A stretch of 64,000 bases of DNA from contig NZ_JALKBY010000011.1 in assembly GCF_023223645.1 (NCBI RefSeq), forward strand, positions 52,341 through 116,340. Reading direction: 5' to 3'. The position numbers were made by a program, and so were the translations under genes. This document shows, in pieces, positions 52,884 through 61,450 of this stretch (positions within the stretch are counted from its first letter, which is position 1; the number at the start of each line of letters is the position of its first letter). The stretch comes from Natroniella sulfidigena (GTDB lineage Bacteria > Bacillota > Halanaerobiia > Halobacteroidales > Halobacteroidaceae). Under the pieces are notes generated by a model. The model was not told the DNA's origin. It did not search any database and saw only the letters and a list, made by a program, of their open reading frames with translations.

Positions 52884-53647
52884 TAGATAAATCCCCCCAG
52901 TGAGATAGCTACTCCAATAGCAAGGCTGATAGCAATCAAGATAGCTTCGACTCCTCGACTAGTAGCTGATATCAGATCTCCATTGATAACATCACGAATC
53001 GAGTTGGTAACAGAAACACCAGGAACAAAGGGTAAAATACCACTAATTACCATAACGTTGAGTGTATCACCAATATTAAAATGGTAAAGTAGTGAGGAGA
53101 CAAATCCAGCAATCAACCCAGCAATAAGTTCCGGAATAAAATTAATTGTTCCTAGAAAACCTATCTTTTTAATTGTCAATTGAGAAGATAGGCTGACTAA
53201 AAAAGCAGGAATAAGATTGATATAATTAGCTTCTGCTAGGATAACAAATGTTGCTGCTCCTAATGAACCAAGTAATGTACTTAAGGTCAGACTATATTCA
53301 TCTTCTCGATAATTAATCTGATTTAACTTCTTAATAGCTGTTTGATAATCTAATGGTTCAGCTTGTAATTGTCGAGAAAAGTTGTTGATTTGGCTAATTT
53401 TAGTTAGATTATGAGTACGATTAGTTACTCTTTTCACGATCGTTTTAGAGGTATTATTACCATCATCAATTGAGATGAAGATGCCAGTAGGAGTGACTAA
53501 ACTATCGACATATTTCATTCCATATGCTTTACAGATCAGGGTAATCGTTTCTTCAGCACGATAAGTTTCAGCTCCATTGCTCAAGATGATATTACCTGCA
53601 TAGGCTGCAATATTTAATATTTCTTTTCCAGTAGGCATCTTAGACAC
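52883..53647 (-). CDS. Threonine/serine exporter, N-terminal-half subunit (YjjP-like, DUF1212)
   Basis: A 254-residue protein of the ThrE/DUF1212 family. The soluble N-terminal part has AAYAGNIILSNGAETYRAEET (residues about 12-32) and TPTGIFIS, and membrane helices fill the C-terminal half, including ISGILPFVPGVSVTNSIRD. It begins the two-gene exporter operon on the minus strand. AGGAG precedes the ATG. Confidence 0.9.
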   Translation of the reverse strand: MSKMPTGKEILNIAAYAGNIILSNGAETYRAEETITLICKAYGMKYVDSLVTPTGIFISIDDGNNTSKTIVKRVTNRTHNLTKISQINNFSRQLQAEPLDYQTAIKKLNQINYREDEYSLTLSTLLGSLGAATFVILAEANYINLIPAFLVSLSSQLTIKKIGFLGTINFIPELIAGLIAGFVSSLLYHFNIGDTLNVMVISGILPFVPGVSVTNSIRDVINGDLISATSRGVEAILIAISLAIGVAISLGGFI

Positions 53648-53853
53648 TCCTTTAAAAATTGTTCATGTTATTGTATCATAAAAGGAGTTTTTTTAAAAGT
53701 CTTTCTGATTAGATCCTTTATATATTTTTATTCTGATGGAAGGCGAGTATAATAGGAAGTATTAGTAATATATTGATGGTTATAGAATAAATTTATATAG
53801 ATAACAGTTAAAAACTTAGGATGAGGTTAGAACTTGTACTAAAGGAGGATCTT

Positions 53854-54897
53854 ATGTATAAGCAGCTGGTTAAGGTCGCTGAGTTAAGTCCTGGGGCTGT
53901 TTTGGCTGAGAAAGTATTCAATTTTGAGCAGGAGGTTTTATTAAAGAAAGGAACTGAACTAACAAAGAATCATTTAGGATTGTTGGCCCGTTATGGTATT
54001 GATGTAGTTTATATTTATCATCGAATTCAAGAAACTGAAGCTAAGGGCTGGATACGAAAGAAAGTTAATTCAGCAATTGATTTACCCTTACAGAAGGTAG
54101 TAGTTGATTCTAAGATAGATCAGCGAGTAAGGAAGTTAGTTGATGAAGTAGTTTCATTTGCTGAGTCTAGAAGAGGACTATTAAGTTATTTACATAGATT
54201 AAAGAGCTTAGAGAATGATATAGTATTACATTCAGTTAATGTAACTGTCTTTTCATTGATTATTGGTTGTAAATTAGGATATGGGGAAGAGAGATTAAAA
54301 AATCTAGCATTAGGATCATTTTTACATGATATTGGAAAGTCATTGGTTGGCCCTCAAATTTTAAATCAATCCAGTAAGTTAACCTCTGTTGAGTTTACTA
54401 AAGTTCAAAAACATACAGTTTATGGTTATCGAATTTTGGAGGAGCAATTAAATATTAATGAATTAGCAGCACGAGTGGCTTATTATCATCATGAACGGGG
54501 AGATGGTTCTGGTTATCCGGATGGTATAAGAGCAAAGTTTGTTGATGAATTTTCTCGGATAGTAGCTATAGCTGATGTCTTTGATGCAATGACTAACCAT
54601 CGTACTTATCGAGCCAAGATAAAATTACGAGAGGTAATTGAATATTTATATGTAGCGATTTCTCAAAATAAGTTAGATCAAGAGTTGACTAAAATATTTT
54701 TAGATTGCTTACTTCCTTACCCTGTAGGAACTAAAGTTAAATTAAGTATTGGCTGTGAGGCAATAGTAACCAAAGTAGATAGGAATGCTAAAATGCGTCC
54801 AGTAGTAGAATTAACTAACTTGTATGGGTTAAATAAAAAAGTAGAACTTGATTTAAGTAAACAGTTACATATTTGTATTGAAGAAGTAATTAATTAG
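53854..54897 (+). CDS. HD-GYP domain protein (probable cyclic-di-GMP phosphodiesterase)
   Basis: About 347 residues. The N-terminal region VAELSPGAVLAEKVFN is the domain often found ahead of HD-GYP. The HD-GYP domain (about 115-310) has HSVNVTVFSLIIG, the metal-binding HD in FLHDIGKSLVGPQIL, HTVYGYRIL, YHHERGDGSGYPDGI with the GYP triad, and IADVFDAMT. The C-terminal segment (YPVGTKVKLSIGCEAIV) is a short beta domain. All expected metal ligands are visible, so activity is likely. ATG 53854 follows AAAGGAGGATCTT; ATG 53821 precedes that site. Followed by a chemoreceptor and another HD-GYP gene. Confidence 0.9.
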   Translation: MYKQLVKVAELSPGAVLAEKVFNFEQEVLLKKGTELTKNHLGLLARYGIDVVYIYHRIQETEAKGWIRKKVNSAIDLPLQKVVVDSKIDQRVRKLVDEVVSFAESRRGLLSYLHRLKSLENDIVLHSVNVTVFSLIIGCKLGYGEERLKNLALGSFLHDIGKSLVGPQILNQSSKLTSVEFTKVQKHTVYGYRILEEQLNINELAARVAYYHHERGDGSGYPDGIRAKFVDEFSRIVAIADVFDAMTNHRTYRAKIKLREVIEYLYVAISQNKLDQELTKIFLDCLLPYPVGTKVKLSIGCEAIVTKVDRNAKMRPVVELTNLYGLNKKVELDLSKQLHICIEEVIN

Positions 54898-55023
54898 TAC
54901 TTTTTAGAAATAAAGGAAGGTAAAAATGCTTTTTTGGTGAACAATATTATTATAGCAATAATTGTATCAAAGCGATATGAATTAGAGACAGAAATAATAT
55001 TTAATTGTAAGGGAGCGATAGCA

Positions 55024-57339
55024 ATGAAACTTGATCTTAAATTACGCCAGCGATTGATTATTTTTATGGGCTTATTGGTGGCTTTACCGTTGATTATTTA
55101 TGGCTTCATTACATACAATAGAGAAACTACTAATATTAGGGAAAATATTATAGAACAAAATCAAATTGTAGCAAATCAATTAGCAGAAGAGGTAGAAATT
55201 TTTGTTCTTGATAAAAAAGACTTATTAGCTACTCTATCATTTACAGAGGATATTAGGGCAATGGATGTTGAACAGCAGAGTTCTATTTTAGAAAGAGTAC
55301 AAGCTAATAACGATTTTTTTGAGATGTTATTTGTGCTAGATGAAAATGGTGAGTTGATTGCTATAGGAAATGAAAGTGATCTAATAGGAGAAGAATTAGA
55401 CTCTTATGCTTATTTTCAGGAGGCAATCACAGGGGAGAGTTATATTTCTGAATCTTATATCTCAATAGGTGCTGAACGACCTACAGTTGCTATTTCAGTA
55501 CCTATCGAAAGTGAAGGCGAGATTAATGGGGTCTTGGTAGGAGAAATTAATTTGGAACATTTGCAAGAAATGGCAATGAATTACAGTGTAGCAGATGAAA
55601 TAGCTTATATAACAGATGAAATCGGTACTGTTACAGCTCATCCTCAGATGGAAGAACACACTTTAGAACAGGATGACTTTACTGATTATACTGTTGTGGC
55701 TGAGGCTTTAGATGGAGGGTTTGGAACAGAAAGGTATGAAGATGATCATGGTGTTGAGATGTTGGGATCCTATGCCCCTGTTGAAGAGCTTGGTTGGTCA
55801 GTAGTATATCAGATTAGCGTTGCTGATGCTTTTAGCCAAGTTACTACAATCTTGTGGCAGACAATCATAATTAGCTTAATTGCAATTATATTAGCTATTG
55901 GAGCTGCCTTCTTGTTATCTGATAAATTTACTAAACGGATAACTAAGGCAACTAATTTTGCAGAAGAGATTGCTAGTGGTAATTTGGACTCGGAACCTTT
56001 GGAAGTAGAGATAGAATTGAAAGATATATTAGGATTTGATATGAAAGAAGTTGCTCACAAAGAAGGGCAGTTAGATAAATTTTTGATTGAATTGACTAAA
56101 TTGATTGAAGAGAATTTACAAATGATCTCAGAAGAAGAGTTGATAACTGAAATTAGTAAGATGGCTGATGACCTTAATATTCCTGAAATTCATCTATCGG
56201 ATGAAGAAGGTGTAATTCAGTGGAGTAATGTACCCGATTTTATTGGATATGATTTTTCTATGTTAGAACAGACAAAGGTATTTTTGCCAGCTTTGGAAGA
56301 TAAGGATTTTTCTTTAGTAGAAGAACCTCAAGAAAGAGGATCAGATGGTAAACTGTTTCAGTATGTAGGGATTGCTAGACAAGATAAGCCAGGAATTTTA
56401 CAGATTGGTGCTGCACCAGATAGATTAGCAAAACTTCCTGAACGGCTTAATGTAGTTGGTTTGGCTAAGCGAGTTAGGAACGATGAAATCAGTAATTTAG
56501 CTGCTGCTCTTAATCGAATGCAGGCTAAATTAAAAGAAGTTATTACTAACATAATGAATAACATAGAAGATTTATCAGCTTATAGTCAAGAGTTATCTGC
56601 TTCAGCTGAAGAGGGAAATGCTACGATTGAGACTACTAATGGACTGATTGAGAATATATCGGCTGAGATTGAAGAAATTTCTGCTAGTTCTCAAGAAGTA
56701 ACCAATTTTGCTCAAGAATCTAACTCCCAAACTAAGATTGGTGGAAGAAAGATTGAAGAGACTATTAGTAGTATGGAAGAGATCAATCAGGCTGTTACAG
56801 AGACAATGGGAGTGATAAATGAATTAGATACTAACTCTGAAGAGATTGGACAGATAGTGGATTTAATTACTAATATTGCTGAAGAGACTAACTTATTAGC
56901 ATTGAATGCTTCGATTGAAGCAGCAAGAGCAGGAGAACATGGTAGAGGTTTTGCTGTAGTAGCAGAAGAGATTAGACAATTAGCTGAACAGACAGCTGAT
57001 GCTACCGAAAACATCTCTAATTTAGTTTATCAAACCCAACAGAAGTCTTCTGTAGGTTTAGAAGCGATTAAGAAAGTAAAAGAAAAGACCAAGCAAGGTA
57101 AGAAGATTGTACAAGAGACTGGCAATGTCTTTAGTGATATTGAGACAGCAAATAATGAGACTACAGAACAGACCCAGCAGGCAGCATCTGCTACGCAGGA
57201 ATTATCAGAAGATAGTGAACAGATAGTTACTGCTGTAAGGGAGATATCTACTATGTCAGATGAGGTTACTTATTCAGCTCAGGAACTAGCAGAGATGGCA
57301 CAAAGATTACAAGGTTTAGTAGAAGAATTTAGGGTTTAA
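55024..57339 (+). CDS. Methyl-accepting chemotaxis protein with domain inserted in HAMP
   Basis: A 771-residue receptor. TM1 about 12-32, double-Cache sensor about 37-275 ([31 protein letters not shown]), TM2 about 280-302. HAMP begins with [18 protein letters not shown] (about 305-325) but its second helix, [18 protein letters not shown], appears only at about 485. Roughly 155 residues separate the halves and look like a small soluble sensor domain ([32 protein letters not shown]). The MCP signalling domain follows, with [21 protein letters not shown] at its tip. ATG 55024 follows AAGGGAG; the upstream in-frame ATG at 54934 lacks a site. Paralogue of the receptor at 19142. Confidence 0.9.
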   Translation: MKLDLKLRQRLIIFMGLLVALPLIIYGFITYNRETTNIRENIIEQNQIVANQLAEEVEIFVLDKKDLLATLSFTEDIRAMDVEQQSSILERVQANNDFFEMLFVLDENGELIAIGNESDLIGEELDSYAYFQEAITGESYISESYISIGAERPTVAISVPIESEGEINGVLVGEINLEHLQEMAMNYSVADEIAYITDEIGTVTAHPQMEEHTLEQDDFTDYTVVAEALDGGFGTERYEDDHGVEMLGSYAPVEELGWSVVYQISVADAFSQVTTILWQTIIISLIAIILAIGAAFLLSDKFTKRITKATNFAEEIASGNLDSEPLEVEIELKDILGFDMKEVAHKEGQLDKFLIELTKLIEENLQMISEEELITEISKMADDLNIPEIHLSDEEGVIQWSNVPDFIGYDFSMLEQTKVFLPALEDKDFSLVEEPQERGSDGKLFQYVGIARQDKPGILQIGAAPDRLAKLPERLNVVGLAKRVRNDEISNLAAALNRMQAKLKEVITNIMNNIEDLSAYSQELSASAEEGNATIETTNGLIENISAEIEEISASSQEVTNFAQESNSQTKIGGRKIEETISSMEEINQAVTETMGVINELDTNSEEIGQIVDLITNIAEETNLLALNASIEAARAGEHGRGFAVVAEEIRQLAEQTADATENISNLVYQTQQKSSVGLEAIKKVKEKTKQGKKIVQETGNVFSDIETANNETTEQTQQAASATQELSEDSEQIVTAVREISTMSDEVTYSAQELAEMAQRLQGLVEEFRV

Positions 57340-57352
57340 TTAAAAGTAAATT

Positions 57353-57392
57353 GAAGGAAGCTGGCTTGATATTTCAAGTCAGCTTCTTTATA
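57353..57392 (+). terminator. Terminator after the chemoreceptor gene
   Basis: GAAGCTGGCTTGA / CAAGTCAGCTTC hairpin followed by TTTATAAT. Confidence 0.85.
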
Positions 57393-57549
57393 ATAAAGTC
57401 AAGTTGGCTGAAGGTGACTAGTAATTAGTGACTTAAAAAATATAAAGGATTTGTAGACAATTAAATATTTTTGGTTTAATTTTTTTGAATATTCATATAA
57501 TTATTACAATATTAAGGGGCTAACGTTAAGAAGAAAGGGTGGGAATAAG

Positions 57550-59070
57550 TTGAAACAGCTACCGTACTTATTTGATCAGATAAATGATGCTGTCTTTTTG
57601 TATCAGTGTCAAAAAGATAACTTAAGAAAATTGATAGATGTCAATCAAAAAGCTTGTGAGTTGTTAGGGTATAAGCGAGAAGAATTATTTGCTCTAAAGA
57701 CTGAAGAGCTGTTTACTTATAAGCTAAGTGGACAGTTTAGTGATTCAAAAAAAGAGCGTGCTGAAAGTAAATTAATTGCTAAGGATAAAATAGTACCTGT
57801 TGAAATCAGTATTAAACTATTTACTGAGCAAGGAAAAAAATTTGCTTTATTGGTAGCAAGAGATATAACCGCTAGGTTAGAAAAAGAAGAGAGCTTAAAA
57901 GATGAGAAAGATGAGCTGAAAGCTTATAATGAGGTGCTTGAAAATGTAACACAAGAGCTTGATCGTTCTTATTATACTGTAAATCAAGTCAATCAAAGTT
58001 TGGAAGAGATGATCGAGTTGACAACAAGTTTAAGTAAGGTTTCTGTGCAAAATCAAAATAAATTTTTATCTAATTTATTAACCACTGCACTTGAGATAGT
58101 TCCTGAGGCCGATTATGGAAAAATCTATCTGTTTAAAGAGGGGTATCTTGAATTTAAGGGAGCAGTTGGTCATGATTTATCACAATTAAAAGAGTTGATG
58201 ATTACTCAAGAAGCTTTTTGTGATAACACTAATCAAATTTTAATTTTTGATGGCTTATTTAGAGAGGAGTTTTTTAGTCAACTAGATAAGCAAAGGCTAA
58301 AAAGGGCAAGTAAAGCGGTCAAGCAGACGATGGCTGTTAACTTCTTTGTTGAAGATGAAAAGATAGGTGGTCTAAGCTTAGAGATTGCTGAAAGTAATGA
58401 AGCTAGCTTCAGTCAAATTAGCAAACGGTTAATTAAAGTTTTTAGTTATATAGCCAATTCTTTATTTAGATTACAAAAATATAATCAGATGCAGAATGAA
58501 TTTCAGGAAGAATTAATTATTTCTATAACTCAAATGCTGGAGATACATGATCGCTATACTAAAGGGCACTCACAGAGTGTAGCTCAGATTGCCCAACAGG
58601 TAGCAAGGAAAATGGGTTTGCCTGATCAAAAGATTACTGATGCTTATTGGGCAGGGATAGTTCATGATATAGGTAAGACAGTAGTCCCTAGAGAGATTTT
58701 AAATAAGAAAGGAAGATTGACTGATGAAGAGTATGAAATAATCAAAAAACATCCTAAATGGGGCTATTTAACTTTAAAGAACTCTAAACATTTAAAAAGA
58801 ATTGCTGAATATGTGTTGGCCCATCATGAACGTTGGGATGGAGAAGGTTATCCTCGAGGGTTAAAAAAAGATGAGATACCATTAATTGCACAGATTATTA
58901 CTGTTGCCGATGCTTGGGATGCGATGTGTTCAAATAGATCTTATCGAGATAAGATGTTTCGTGAAACGGCTTTACAAGAGATAAAGAAAAATAAGGGGAC
59001 ACAGTTTGCTCCTAAGGTAGTGGATGCTTTTTTAGAGTTATTAGCTGAACAAAATAAATTAACTGGTTAA
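57550..59070 (+). CDS. PAS-GAF-HD-GYP sensor phosphodiesterase
   Basis: A 506-residue soluble signalling protein. A PAS domain (about 8-115, VNQKACELLGYKREELFALK and ALLVARDITARLEKEE) leads to a coiled coil (about 115-165), a GAF-like domain (about 165-310) and an HD-GYP domain (about 320-500). The latter has HDRYTKGHSQSVAQIA, GIVHDIGKTVVPREIL, HPKWGYLTL, HHERWDGEGYPRGL and VADAWDAMCSNRSYRD, with the full metal set. It likely degrades cyclic di-GMP in response to a small signal or redox state. The start is TTG 57550 behind GGGTGGG. Confidence 0.9.
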   Translation: MKQLPYLFDQINDAVFLYQCQKDNLRKLIDVNQKACELLGYKREELFALKTEELFTYKLSGQFSDSKKERAESKLIAKDKIVPVEISIKLFTEQGKKFALLVARDITARLEKEESLKDEKDELKAYNEVLENVTQELDRSYYTVNQVNQSLEEMIELTTSLSKVSVQNQNKFLSNLLTTALEIVPEADYGKIYLFKEGYLEFKGAVGHDLSQLKELMITQEAFCDNTNQILIFDGLFREEFFSQLDKQRLKRASKAVKQTMAVNFFVEDEKIGGLSLEIAESNEASFSQISKRLIKVFSYIANSLFRLQKYNQMQNEFQEELIISITQMLEIHDRYTKGHSQSVAQIAQQVARKMGLPDQKITDAYWAGIVHDIGKTVVPREILNKKGRLTDEEYEIIKKHPKWGYLTLKNSKHLKRIAEYVLAHHERWDGEGYPRGLKKDEIPLIAQIITVADAWDAMCSNRSYRDKMFRETALQEIKKNKGTQFAPKVVDAFLELLAEQNKLTG

Positions 59071-59251
59071 ATTTTAAGGGAATTGATATTGAATGAAAAA
59101 AATTAGTTGCTATTTAGTGAAAAAAGTCTCAATTTAAGCAGGAGATTTACTATAAGTCTTGAATAGTTATAATATACACTACAACAGCTGTCTAAATTCA
59201 GTTATAATTGTGAATATACTAACAATAATACTAGTAAAGGTGGGATTAGTC

Positions 59252-60022
59252 ATGGAAAAATTAATAACAAAAACAAGAAGGATAAATGATCTTATTCAAC
59301 ATTGTGGAAGAGAAGCAATTGATTTTGAGAAGATGGCAAGGGTATTGAGTAATTGTATAGGGGCCAACGTCTATATAATCGATGATGAAGGGAAAATTTT
59401 AGGTAGTCAATTACGTAATAAATTCAGTTGTGAATTAATGAAAGAAGAGGTGGTTGAAAAGGGCCAATTTCCTCAAGAATATAACCAATGGTTATTGGAA
59501 AATTACCATATGTTGACTAACTATGAAGAGCGTGATAATTTATGTAGTTTTAAAGATGAGCGGTGCTGTTTTAAGAAAAAGTTAATTACTATTACTCCAA
59601 TAAATGGTGCACAAAAGAGATTAGGAACATTAATTATTTCTAGATTTGATGAAAAATTTGATGATAGTCAATTATTATTGGCAGAATATGGAGCAACAGT
59701 AGTAGGGATGGAGATATTAAGATTGAGCAAGAAGAAATCTGAAAAAGAAGCTCGTCAGAAAACAGCAGTTAATATTGCTTTACGTTCTCTATCTCATTTA
59801 GAGTTAGAAGCAGTTGGACATGTTTTCGAAAAATTAGATGGGGAAGAAGGATTATTAGTAACTAGTAAAATTGCTGATAAAATGGGAATTGCTCGTTCAA
59901 TAATTGTTAATGGATTAAGGAAGCTTGAAAGTGCAGATGTGATTGAATCTAGATCTTTAGGAATGAAGGGAACTTATATTAAAGTTTTAAATGACAAGAT
60001 ATTAAATAAAATAAGTGCATAA
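59252..60022 (+). CDS. codY: GTP- and branched-chain amino acid-sensing regulator CodY
   Basis: A 256-residue CodY. The N-terminal GAF domain contains TKTRRINDLIQHCGREAIDF and CIGANVYIIDDEGKILG (about residues 5-60), and the C-terminal winged helix has LLVTSKIADKMGIARSIIVNG and ESRSLGMKGTYIKV. CodY represses stationary-phase genes when GTP and isoleucine are plentiful. ATG 59252 follows AAAGGTGGG; the longer frame from 59159 has no ribosome site. Unlike in Bacillus, it is not next to hslUV or xerC; it lies alone after the HD-GYP gene. Confidence 0.93.
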   Translation: MEKLITKTRRINDLIQHCGREAIDFEKMARVLSNCIGANVYIIDDEGKILGSQLRNKFSCELMKEEVVEKGQFPQEYNQWLLENYHMLTNYEERDNLCSFKDERCCFKKKLITITPINGAQKRLGTLIISRFDEKFDDSQLLLAEYGATVVGMEILRLSKKKSEKEARQKTAVNIALRSLSHLELEAVGHVFEKLDGEEGLLVTSKIADKMGIARSIIVNGLRKLESADVIESRSLGMKGTYIKVLNDKILNKISA

Positions 60023-60033
60023 ACTAATAGTGA

Positions 60034-60068
60034 TAAAATCAGACAGGTTACCTGTCTGATTTTTTAAT
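60034..60068 (+). terminator. Terminator after codY
   Basis: AAATCAGACAGGT / ACCTGTCTGATTT perfect hairpin with TTTTT. Confidence 0.93.
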
Positions 60069-60163
60069 TAAGTTTTTAGAAAAATTTAATTTATCTTAAA
60101 AAAATATCACATTTTCATTGTATAATTCAAATAACGACTTAATCTTAAGTTTGGAGGGTTAAT

Positions 60164-60499
60164 ATGTTTGAAAACAAGTTTTTTTTAATGATAATGGTAG
60201 TTGTAGTTATTGGGTTTGTTTTTGCAGGTTATACTGGAGTTTATTGGTATTTAGAGGCAGCTACAGAAGAAGAGTCACTTGAAGTTAAAATAGTAGATGA
60301 TCCAGCAGAAGAAGCACCAATAGAGGAAGAAGTTGAGGAATTACCACAACAAGAAGTGATGGAAGCCCCCCCTGAAGAAGAAGTACCATCAGAACAAGAA
60401 GCTGAGGAGTTACCAGAACAAGAAGTGATGGAACAAAAAGAAGATGAGTCTCAAGTTGAAGTAGAAGTATCGACTGAAGAAGAAAAAGATGATAATTAA
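60164..60499 (+). CDS. Membrane-anchored protein with Glu/Pro-rich repeats
   Basis: A 111-residue protein. One N-terminal membrane helix (about 7-30) is followed by an acidic tail in which the unit EELPxQEVME occurs twice (about residues 57-66 and 83-92) amid EEE-rich linkers and Pro. Such tails are usually disordered. No family is recognised. A TTGGAGGG site precedes the ATG, and a terminator follows. The direct repeat suggests internal duplication. An apparent minus-strand frame here, rich in Leu, is a shadow of the GAA codons. Confidence 0.7.
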   Translation: MFENKFFLMIMVVVVIGFVFAGYTGVYWYLEAATEEESLEVKIVDDPAEEAPIEEEVEELPQQEVMEAPPEEEVPSEQEAEELPEQEVMEQKEDESQVEVEVSTEEEKDDN

Positions 60500-60510
60500 A
60501 GTTATTTTTA

Positions 60511-60538
60511 TCGAAGCTGCTGAGAAGCAGCTTTTTGT
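60511..60538 (+). terminator. Terminator after the Glu-rich gene
   Basis: GAAGCTGCT / AGCAGCTTT hairpin with TTTTTG. Confidence 0.85.
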
Positions 60539-60539
60539 T

Positions 60540-60656
60540 CATTAAGGAAATTATGATTTTTAGAGGTTGTGGATAACCTTTACTAGTTTGTATTTGTTGG
60601 TTTTACTTAAACTCAATCTTAGACTTAAACTGAGTTGCCGGAGGCAACTTTTTTAC
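60540..60656. repeat. Composite intergenic repeat, copy d (fullest copy)
   Basis: The most complete copy: TTAAGGAAATTATG, TTTTTAGAGGTTGTGGATAA, TTTGTATTTGTTGGTTTTAC, TTAAACTCAATCTTAGACTT, AAACTGA and the cap GTTGCCGGAGGCAAC followed by TTTTTTA. Behind it, at about 60680-60710, lies an extra cap of the TGACTGAGGGTCA type seen in copy e. Confidence 0.75.
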
Positions 60657-60777
60657 TTTGTTTTTTTTTATGGGTTACTTAGTAGACTATGACTGAGGGT
60701 CACTTTATTCATTTTTATGAACATAATATTTTATTGTGAATACAATATAGTAATCTTATTAAGAAAGGAGTGATTCA

Positions 60778-61089
60778 ATGGGAGATTATCGTAGACCCCC
60801 AAAACGCAGGCGGAGAAGAAGAAGAAGAAGAAGACGAAAAAGGAGACGTAGACCGCCACGAAGAAGACGAGGGAGACGAAGGCGCAGACCACCAAGGTAT
60901 TATAGTAGGAGCTGTTCGGTAGATCCACCTTGCCCAGCAGGAAGTAGAGCATATAGAGTTCAGTCAGGAGATACCTTTTATTCAATAGCAAGAAGGCTTA
61001 ATACTACGGTTGACAGATTAAGAACGCTTAATCCAGGTGTAGATCCAACCAATTTAGGTATTGGTGATATTATTTGTGTTCCTGAATAA
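60778..61089 (+). CDS. Poly-arginine protein with C-terminal LysM domain
   Basis: A 103-residue protein of unusual composition. The first 40 residues contain 27 Arg, including a run of eleven, interrupted only by Lys, Pro-Pro and Gly. A short Cys-containing linker (SCSVDPPCPAGS) leads to one LysM domain (about 58-102, YRVQSGDTFYSIARRLN and GIGDIICVPE). No signal peptide is visible, so it is likely made and kept inside the cell, as for LysM spore-coat/cortex proteins such as SafA. The basic arm could bind DNA, polyphosphate or teichoic-acid-type polyanions. AAAGGAGTG precedes the ATG. Confidence 0.8.
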   Translation: MGDYRRPPKRRRRRRRRRRRKRRRRPPRRRRGRRRRRPPRYYSRSCSVDPPCPAGSRAYRVQSGDTFYSIARRLNTTVDRLRTLNPGVDPTNLGIGDIICVPE

Positions 61090-61201
61090 TTATAAAAAAA
61101 ATATTTTGATGCAGGAGAAAGCAAAGTTATCAAGAAAATATAATGTAACACAATATTAATTTTTGTGTTACCAATTCAAGTAAATACCTTACCTTTAATA
61201 G

Positions 61202-61246
61202 AGATTTTAACCCGAAGTGTGGTGGCTTTGGGTTAAAATTTTTTTC
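61202..61246 (+). terminator. Terminator in the gap before mreB
   Basis: GATTTTAACCC / GGGTTAAAATT stem, 15-base loop, T-run. The rest of the 61090-61450 gap contains TATAAT at about 61318-61323 and an AAAGGAGG purine tract near 61370 without an obvious gene behind it. Confidence 0.8.
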
Positions 61247-61450
61247 TTTCACAAGTCCTTTATTATTCTTATTTCTATAATTACTCAAAAAATGTTTTTT
61301 TTAGTTTGATTTCCCTGATATAATTATATTAAAGTCCGAATTATAATTGAGGAAGATTAGATATAGTTAAAAGGAGGTTGTCCTGTTAATAAAAAATAAT
61401 TAATATTTCTTTAGAAGTAGGAATTGGTTTAGAAAGGGGCAGTAGCAAAG

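Noticed and set aside
60285..60542. Leu-rich minus-strand frame
   Set aside because: It is the complement of the Glu-rich repeats of the plus-strand gene at 60164 and has no ribosome site of its own.
60802..60840. Poly-Arg run as a sequencing or assembly error
   Set aside because: The run uses mixed Arg codons (CGC, AGG, CGG, AGA, CGA) and the frame continues correctly into LysM.
60731..60991. Phe/Val-rich minus-strand frame opposite the poly-Arg gene
   Set aside because: Its odd composition is the mirror of Arg codons; the plus strand has the ribosome site and the LysM domain.
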